Positions 58,011-64,000 of a stretch of DNA of 64,000 bases are shown here, one piece after another (the first letter of the stretch is position 1; every line of letters starts with the position of its first letter). Under the pieces are notes generated by a model, which was not told the DNA's origin, ran no database searches, and was given only the letters and a program-made list of their open reading frames with translations. The position numbers were made by a program, and so were the translations under genes. The stretch comes from Cymodocea nodosa (lineage: Eukaryota; Streptophyta; Magnoliopsida; Alismatales; Cymodoceaceae): assembly GCA_036874045.1 (NCBI GenBank), contig JAZBRI010000010.1, positions 206,001 to 270,000 on the forward strand, given 5' to 3'.

Positions 58011-59813
58011 ATGCGCTTCGCGCCTCGGAGGGTCGTCTTCCACCTCTCGCCACAACAGACTGTCAACGTCACCACCTCCGCTGCCGCCGTTGCCGCCGCC
58101 ACTAAATGGACGTTCTCGCTAACTCAGATCACCACAACTACCCACCTCCGTCAGTTCCTCTCCCACGCTATCGCCTCCGGCCTCCTCTCCCACCCAACCT
58201 CCTCGACCAACCTTAGACTCCTTAACACCATTCTCCAATCCTTCTCCGCCACTTCCAACCCAGGAAACGCACTCCTCCTCTACGATGTCATGCGCAGGGT
58301 GTCCATAACCCCCGACAGCTACACCCTCCCCTTCGCCCTCAAGGCCGCCGCCCGCCTCCACCTTCCCGACAAAGGGAGGGTCCTACATGCTCAAAGTCTC
58401 AAACTTGGGCTCGAAAGCAACGTCTTCGTCTGGAATTCCCTCATCCATATGTACTTCGTCTGTGGGTTGGTCGTGGATGGACGGAGACTCTTCGATTTTG
58501 CGAGGGAAGTTGGAGTCTTTGATGTGGTCTCGTGGAACTCCGTGATTTCTGGCTATTTGTTGAACGATCGATGTGTGGAAGCGCTTCGGGTTTTCATGGA
58601 CATGGTCAAAACTTCCCAAGGTCGACAGATTCTGGACGGGGTCACTTTGGTGAATGCTCTGGTAGGGTGTGGAAGAATTTGGAGGTCTGACTTGGGGAAG
58701 GAGATTCATGGATATTTGGTGACGAATGGATTTCGATTGGATTTTTTCCTAGGTTCGTCCTTGGTTGATATGTATTCAAAATCCGGGATGATTGATGACG
58801 CTAGGAAAGTGTTCGATGAAATGCCAGATAGGAATGTGGTTTGTTGGACTTCCATGATCTCTGGATATATTGATGCAGAGATGTTTATGGAGTCCGTGAA
58901 CTTGTTTCGAAAGATGCAGACCGAAGGAGTGAAAGCTGACGATGCAACAGTCGCCTGTGTCATTTCGGCATGTAGTCATTTGGGTGCATTGGATCATGGG
59001 AAGTGGGTGCATGTATATTGTGATGCAAATGGCTTGTTGGCCAGTCTCAAGGTGAGAGCTGCATTGATCGATATGTATTCAAAATGTGGGGATGTCAAAA
59101 CAGCCCTTCAAGTTTTTCATGGATCAGTAGATCGTGATGTTTATTTGTGGACAGCAGCGATCTGTGGGCTTGCCATGAATGGCCAGCCTGAGGAGGCAGT
59201 ATATTTGTTCTCTGAGATGGAGATGTTGAGTGATGTCAAGCCTAATGAGGTGACCTTTCTTGGTATCTTATCAGCATGCTGCCATGGAGGTCTAGTAGTG
59301 AAAGGCCTGCATTACTTCTATCGCATGACCAATGTTTACCATCTTACACCAATGATTCAGCATTTTGGATGCATAGTAGATCTTCTAGGGAGAGCAAAGC
59401 TGTTGAAAGAGGCAGAGGAGTTTATAACCAAAATGCCCATCAAACCAGATGTGGTGATTTGGAGGTCACTCCTTTTTGCCTACAGAAGACATAATGACCT
59501 TGAAAAGGCAGAAAATTTGGTACAGAGAATCATGGAGATGGAACCAGAGAATTGTGCTGTGCATGTCTTACTGTCTAATGTTTATGCCTCAGCATCAAAG
59601 TGGGCTGACGCAAACCACATCAGAAGAAGAATGAGGAGATTGGGCATCCAGAAGCGACCTGGGTATTCCTTTATTGAATTAGACGGTGTTTTGCATGAGT
59701 TCCTTGCTGAAGATGCAACACATTCCTTTACAGAGCTCATACATGAAACATTGTTGAGAATGCATGATCATATACTATCAGAAGGGCATCATATAGACGC
59801 TGGCTCAGACTGA
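58011..59813 (+). CDS. Pentatricopeptide repeat protein, PLS class with E-type C-terminus
   Basis: Intronless, 600 codons plus stop. An Arg-rich, acid-poor start (MRFAPRRVVFHLSPQQTVNV, then Ala-rich) suggests an organelle targeting peptide, mitochondrial more likely than plastid. Repeats run from about residue 70 to 490, including VFVWNSLIHMYFVCGLVVDG, VVSWNSVISGYLLNDRCVEA, SSLVDMYSKSGMIDDARKVF, VVCWTSMISGYIDAEMFMES, AALIDMYSKCGDVKTALQVF, LWTAAICGLAMNGQPEEAVY and GCIVDLLGRAKLLKEAEEFI. An E domain follows (VIWRSLLFAYRRHNDLEKAE, YVLLSNVYA-like VLLSNVYASASKWADANHIR, PGYSFIEL). No DYW deaminase domain is present. Proteins of this class bind organelle RNA and usually assist C-to-U editing; the target cannot be read from sequence alone. 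The ATG at 58011 is the first in frame (a GTG precedes). A broken copy lies at 48797. Confidence 0.95.
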   Translation: MRFAPRRVVFHLSPQQTVNVTTSAAAVAAATKWTFSLTQITTTTHLRQFLSHAIASGLLSHPTSSTNLRLLNTILQSFSATSNPGNALLLYDVMRRVSITPDSYTLPFALKAAARLHLPDKGRVLHAQSLKLGLESNVFVWNSLIHMYFVCGLVVDGRRLFDFAREVGVFDVVSWNSVISGYLLNDRCVEALRVFMDMVKTSQGRQILDGVTLVNALVGCGRIWRSDLGKEIHGYLVTNGFRLDFFLGSSLVDMYSKSGMIDDARKVFDEMPDRNVVCWTSMISGYIDAEMFMESVNLFRKMQTEGVKADDATVACVISACSHLGALDHGKWVHVYCDANGLLASLKVRAALIDMYSKCGDVKTALQVFHGSVDRDVYLWTAAICGLAMNGQPEEAVYLFSEMEMLSDVKPNEVTFLGILSACCHGGLVVKGLHYFYRMTNVYHLTPMIQHFGCIVDLLGRAKLLKEAEEFITKMPIKPDVVIWRSLLFAYRRHNDLEKAENLVQRIMEMEPENCAVHVLLSNVYASASKWADANHIRRRMRRLGIQKRPGYSFIELDGVLHEFLAEDATHSFTELIHETLLRMHDHILSEGHHIDAGSD

Positions 59814-60189
59814 GACTGTGTTAAGCAAGTTGGCACTCTTGCATGATCCAAATTTGAATGGATTGTATACGTGAAGTTTGGGGCTAGCACTTGGTGGAGC
59901 AGTGACCACCGTTGTTTTAATTTTACTTCAGGTTAGCCGCAGTTATCAGTACTCTGTAAGATTTACAGCATAACTAAATGCATTAGGTTTGACCATGGAC
60001 CTAAGTGCTGTAATTGTCATGGCTGATATGAATGTTCTTCCTACCATCAGAATTCATTCTAGACAATTGTTACACAAATTTCAGGAGTGAGTAGTGTTTC
60101 TTCCAAAATTGCCTGCAGTGATTCTTCCATATTTTCCAAAACTTGTCAATAATTAGTCTCATACTTTTATCTTTTCTTTGAATCATACG
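59814..60189 (+). other. 3' flank of the PPR gene
   Basis: Presumed 3' UTR and spacer; no other feature seen. The next recognisable sequence is a LINE remnant. Confidence 0.45.
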
Positions 60190-61560
60190 CCACTACTTGA
60201 AACTATTATTGGCAAGTAGAAGTATTTCTTGACATGGTTCATCATTTAAGTGGAATGGGAGCATTCCATAAGGAGGTTGCTGCAGCTTCTTCTTTAAGTT
60301 CTGAGAATACGATGCAATAACATTTTTGCTTGGTATGAAATGTTTGAGTCTTCCTTGCATTAGGAATGCCACGTTCCAAAAATTGAAAATTTTGAGAGGA
60401 GATTCACAAAATAAATAAATAAATATGGAATGTGAATAGAAAATGTCTCCCTTTATTTTTGCAAGGCTATTAGGGTACATATTCCTCTCACAGGTTTAAC
60501 AAAATATTAAATTAAGCAACTAAGAAACCAAAACAGAGTTTCAATTTAACAAACGGTCTCACAACTGACTCAAAGTATACAAGACATTTAGACTTAGGAC
60601 ATTATAAAGAGAACATTGTCGAGTAATTGCCAGTTGAAGTATAGGATTCTTGTTGGAAGATGATGAATGTACCTAAGTGATTGCATGCTAACAACAGGCA
60701 TAGAAACAAAATTAGTATTGCAAATATGTAACTAGGCCTTATATAAAGTTTTTGCAGTGGAATGTAAGATTAGGGCTTAGTTCTGATTAAGCCTTGTGCA
60801 AAATTGTATGCCTATCCAAGATTTGCTGTATAAATATTTTGAATATTGAGATGTTCAAGGACTAGGGAGGGAGGAAAGGTATCCACTTCTATAAAGGAGT
60901 CCTCTTCAATCTTTGCTATTTTGCCAGAATTTATGACAATCTATTAGTTGCTGGCATTCCTTCTTAGTGAGAACAGTGGAAGACAAAATAATTTATGCTA
61001 GCACAGCCTTAATCATACTGTTCTACGAGCATGGGATAATGTTTTTGCTTGTCATCCATCAATTCTGGATTGAAGTTGTTTTGATAATGGAGAACTGTTT
61101 TGAATGACCTTGACCCAATTAGCTACCCAAGTAGGTTTTGTTAGGGTCTCCAATATCCAAGTCCAGTTGGTCAAGATACATTTGTTCAATAGTATTTGGA
61201 ATGTGTTTATCAAATAGGATATCAGATTTGGAGGGATTAACATGGAGAATACATTTGATGAATCCTTTTCTTTTCAGAATCTTAGCCCACCAAACTGGAA
61301 TGAGCATAAGTGGAGTCAACCCACTGAACTTCTTCCAACTGATTCCACAGACATTCTTTCAACTGATTTGCCAGATTTTGATGGAATTAGCTAACCCAGG
61401 ACTAGATATGTAATGCTCCACATTGGTCGAGACATTTGCAAAACTGGTAATAATTTGCCTTATGGAAGTCAATTCATAGTGTCTGGCATTACAAAAGAGG
61501 AGGAGATCATTTTGAAACTAAGAAAACCATAAGTGCACGCATTCCTAGTAACTTTAGGAT
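60190..61560 (-). mobile_element. LINE reverse-transcriptase remnant
   Basis: Minus-strand translation shows DLLLFCNARHYELTSIRQII near 61510-61450, HVNPSKSDILFDKHIPNTIE near 61240-61180 and DPNKTYLGS near 61140-61119, the order of the RT palm (after the active site) and thumb in plant L1-type LINEs. The part at 60193-60480 may be the downstream continuation but is weaker. Several stops and frame changes; old. No tail identified. Confidence 0.65.
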
Positions 61561-62094
61561 CCTTTTAATGTTCAATTTCTCTTAATTTCAAACTGCCACT
61601 GGAAAGGGTCCAATTTCTCTTGGTCTCAGGATAAGATTTTCTTGGGTAACTTATTTTCCTGGTCTAGTGAGTACGAGTGGTCATGGTTTCACAGGTCGAT
61701 CTGGTTCCACAATTGTTCACAGATTTAGATCAGTTTCGGCCCAATCAGATATGATATCTGGTTGTATTGTTGAATTCTTTCTGGATCAACCAAACTGGAT
61801 TGGCAGATCAATTGATCCCACATGATTTTTGTGTGTGGCTTATCAGATTGACCAATCCTTTAAAAGGACCAACCAATTCTGTTGACAGCAAGTAGGAAAC
61901 TTGCTGATCTGTAGATGGAATTCTCGATATTGTTCTCTTCAATTTTCTGGATCTTAGTTTTAATTGGGTAGATCTTAGAAAAAGGCATCAAATTAGCACT
62001 TGATTTCTCTTCTACAGGTGAAATCCTTTTTCAATCTCATACCTTCCAGCTTGAAGCAAATTTAAGATGCTTATGCTATGTTTTAAGTTTTTTT
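61561..62094. other. Spacer between LINE remnant and minisatellite
   Basis: Nothing clearly recognised. It may contain more decayed LINE sequence; pyrimidine-rich phrases such as CCAATTTCTCTTGGTCTCAG are unassigned. Confidence 0.3.
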
Positions 62095-62640
62095 TTACAA
62101 TTTTCAGTGATTTTTATGAATATCAGTTTTTTTTTCATAGGTATTAGTGACTATATTAGAGATTACTGGTAATTTTCAGAGCATATTAGTGATTTTCAGT
62201 GAATATTAATTATTTTCAGAGAATATTAGTTATTTTCAGTAAGTATTGCTGATTTTCAGAGAATATTACTTATTTTTTGTAAATATCAGTTAATATTACT
62301 TATTTTCAGAGAATATTAGTGATTTTTGGGGAATATTAATTATTTTCAGAGAATATTAGTTATTTTCAGTACATATTAGTGATTTTCGGTGAATATTAGT
62401 TATTTTCAGAGAATGTTACTTATTTTCGGTAAATATTAGTGATTGTTAGTAAATATTGGTTATTTGCAGAGAATATGACTTATTTTCAGTAAATGTTAGT
62501 TATTTTCAGAGAATATTAGTGATTTTTAGAGAATATATCTCATTTTCAGTAAATATTGGTTATTTTCATTGAATATTAGTTATTTTAGATAATACTAGTT
62601 ATTTTCAGAAAACATTAGTACTTTTCAGTTAATAAACTTT
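62095..62640. repeat. AT-rich minisatellite, about 20-bp unit
   Basis: About two dozen imperfect copies of a unit like TTATTTTCAGAGAATATTAG, with alternating variants (CAGTAAATATTAGTGATTTT). Unit length is mostly 20-21 bp; copies become clearest at 62170-62560. Confidence 0.9.
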
Positions 62641-63169
62641 GTGAATTTCATAGATTCCCTTTGATTAATTATGAAAAGATAATGTTTTAACTTATGTTGT
62701 TAGTCTTGTAGTTGTAAAGATGTCGAGTGGATTAGATTGTTGCAGAAATAACAAGTTTCTGCGGCCACAATCAATTTGGAATGCAGAGGAAACATCTAAC
62801 AACTACTCAATAGTGGAGAATATATTGCACTTGGAACCAAAAGAAGTAAGCTACCAGCTTTGAAACTTTTTTTGGCATTTCCTAATTTACTCGTGCACGC
62901 ATACCTTTTTATTGATCTCAATTTTGTGTTACTTCTCTATGGTTATATCCTCCATCACTTGTTAGTTCCATGTTCATTAAAACAACTAAAGGGAACGTGT
63001 TTGCTTTCATTTGGCCAGTAAGCATAATGTAATTTTGGTTTTGACAGGCATCTCTTATGACCACAATTTCAGGTGGCTGAAAGATGAAATTCTGTCTCAA
63101 GAACTCAAGAACATTTATGCCTTGGCTGGAGATCCTATGTGCACGTACAATATTCAGGGGGAGAATGGG
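62641..63169. other. Unassigned spacer before the terminal LINE fragment
   Basis: No gene recognised. Short open frames at 62918-63235 (minus) and 63011-63217 (plus) overlap each other and have no known domain; the plus-strand one may be the decayed start of the LINE fragment that follows. Confidence 0.35.
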
Positions 63170-63820
63170 GCATGGGATTGGAATTTTAGCCTTAAATGTA
63201 ATCTTAAAGGGGTGTAGCTGAATGAGGTGGCTCAATTGTTGGGTATCCTGCCAGTTTACATTTTCGGGAAGAGCAGGATGATAAGTTGATCTGGAATGCA
63301 GAGAGTTCGGGTTGCTTTTCCGTTAGGAGCTGCTAAAAGATGCTAATACAACATCAGGGGGAGCAAGGAGACTATTGGTGTTTCGCTAAGATGGTCTGGT
63401 AAGCCAAGTCACTGCTTAAGAATTAAGATTAGATGCTTTACGTGGCTTCCTTTACATGATAACGAAGGCTCATAGGGCTTGTTCAATGGGGAACAAGCTT
63501 AGAGTGTTCTCTATGTGGTCAGGAGGTTGTGATGATTCCTCGTCTCTTTTTCATCTGTGATAGCATCAGAAGTATCTGGCCACCTCTCCCAAATCTTGTC
63601 ATTCAGCAATGGGATCAGGGGTCTGATTCAAAGGGATTTCTCTCCATGGTGCAGCGGCTCGCATGAGGGCACCTTTCAGTGGCCAAGCAGAAGGTCTTGC
63701 TTATTCTCCCATGCTGATTGCTAGGTCATTTGGCGACAAAGGAATGTAGTCACATTTCAGTGTCCAGATTTTGCCCAGAAGATATGGTCCTCTCATAACT
63801 TGTAACTTCTTACTGTTTTG
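63170..63820 (+). mobile_element. LINE fragment with zf-RVT C-terminal domain
   Basis: Plus-strand reading gives DKLIWNAESSGCFSVRSC near 63277-63330, a Trp-containing YWCFAKMVW block near 63370-63400, TKAHRA near 63470, and ECSLCGQEVVMIPRLFF near 63505-63555, followed by CDSIRSIWPPLPN. This is the zf-RVT pattern (W..S..G.FSV.S, ...C..C....E...HLFF.C) found at the C-terminus of plant L1-type elements. Several stops and frame changes; orientation opposite to the LINE remnant at 60190-61560. Confidence 0.7.
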
Positions 63821-64000
63821 TTCTTTATTTTCCAAGCTATCATCATTTCAATAATTTTCTTTTGAACCCTGGATACATCTTATTTTGATTAATGAGATCC
63901 AACCTTTGCACTTTCAAAAAACAATTCGGGTGCATGCTTACTGTCGTTAGTTTCATGTTTTGTCTCAACATGTTAATGTACTTTTTAAGTTCACATATGG
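63821..64000. other. Window end, nothing recognised
   Basis: AT-rich sequence without a recognisable gene or element end. Confidence 0.3.

Noticed and set aside
62095-62640. Repeat array considered as a CRISPR-like array
   Set aside because: Units are contiguous with no unique spacers, AT-rich and degenerate, in a plant genome; this is a minisatellite.

Overview
This is plant nuclear DNA. Genes have many GT-AG introns, several coding exons are strongly GC-rich (WD40, DUF247 and LHT genes) against AT-rich introns and spacers, and all the main plant transposon classes are present. Sharply GC-rich coding blocks in AT-rich surroundings suggest a monocot of commelinid type; that is inference, and no species is claimed.

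Layout. 130-1345 (+): Ty1/copia pol fossil. 2279-3370 (-): single-exon LWD1/LWD2-type WD40 gene. 4053-18111 (+): 14 kb Ty3/gypsy LTR element of Athila-like type. Its pol region lies upstream of its capsid-type gag region, and an F-box-like ORF sits between gag and the 3' LTR. 18327-20107 (-, leader exon perhaps near 22.4 kb): PP2C of the POLTERGEIST/PP2C40 group, with an RTE-like LINE scrap in its 5' intron. 23195-28624: PIF/Harbinger transposon with both proteins, each carrying one in-frame stop. 28650-30770 (-): L1-type LINE remnant. 30936-32403 (+): DUF247 gene. 33925-40570 (-): complete 18-exon RETINOBLASTOMA-RELATED gene, 1011 codons. 41873-44217, 46009-48376 and 54612-56967 (+): three intact eight-exon lysine/histidine-transporter-like genes in tandem. 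A PPR pseudogene (about 48797-49526) follows the second, and its intact counterpart (58011-59813) follows the third. 60190-61560 (-) and 63170-63820 (+): LINE fragments, with an AT-rich minisatellite between them.

How it fits together. The host genes are ordinary housekeeping or developmental genes: clock/light WD40, PP2C signalling, cell-cycle RBR, amino-acid uptake and organelle RNA processing. They are not an operon-like system. The dynamic part is the LHT-PPR tract, where a transporter+PPR unit was duplicated. Copies B and C are nearly identical from exon 3 onward, including introns, which points to recent duplication or gene conversion. One PPR copy has decayed.

The most unusual object is the LTR element. 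It combines pol-before-gag order, an F-box-like passenger ORF, recurring hairpins in LTRs and interior, a second internal polypurine tract, and LTRs whose divergence is very uneven. Exon coordinates were derived by hand from splice consensus, reading-frame continuity and recalled family sequences; no alignments were run.
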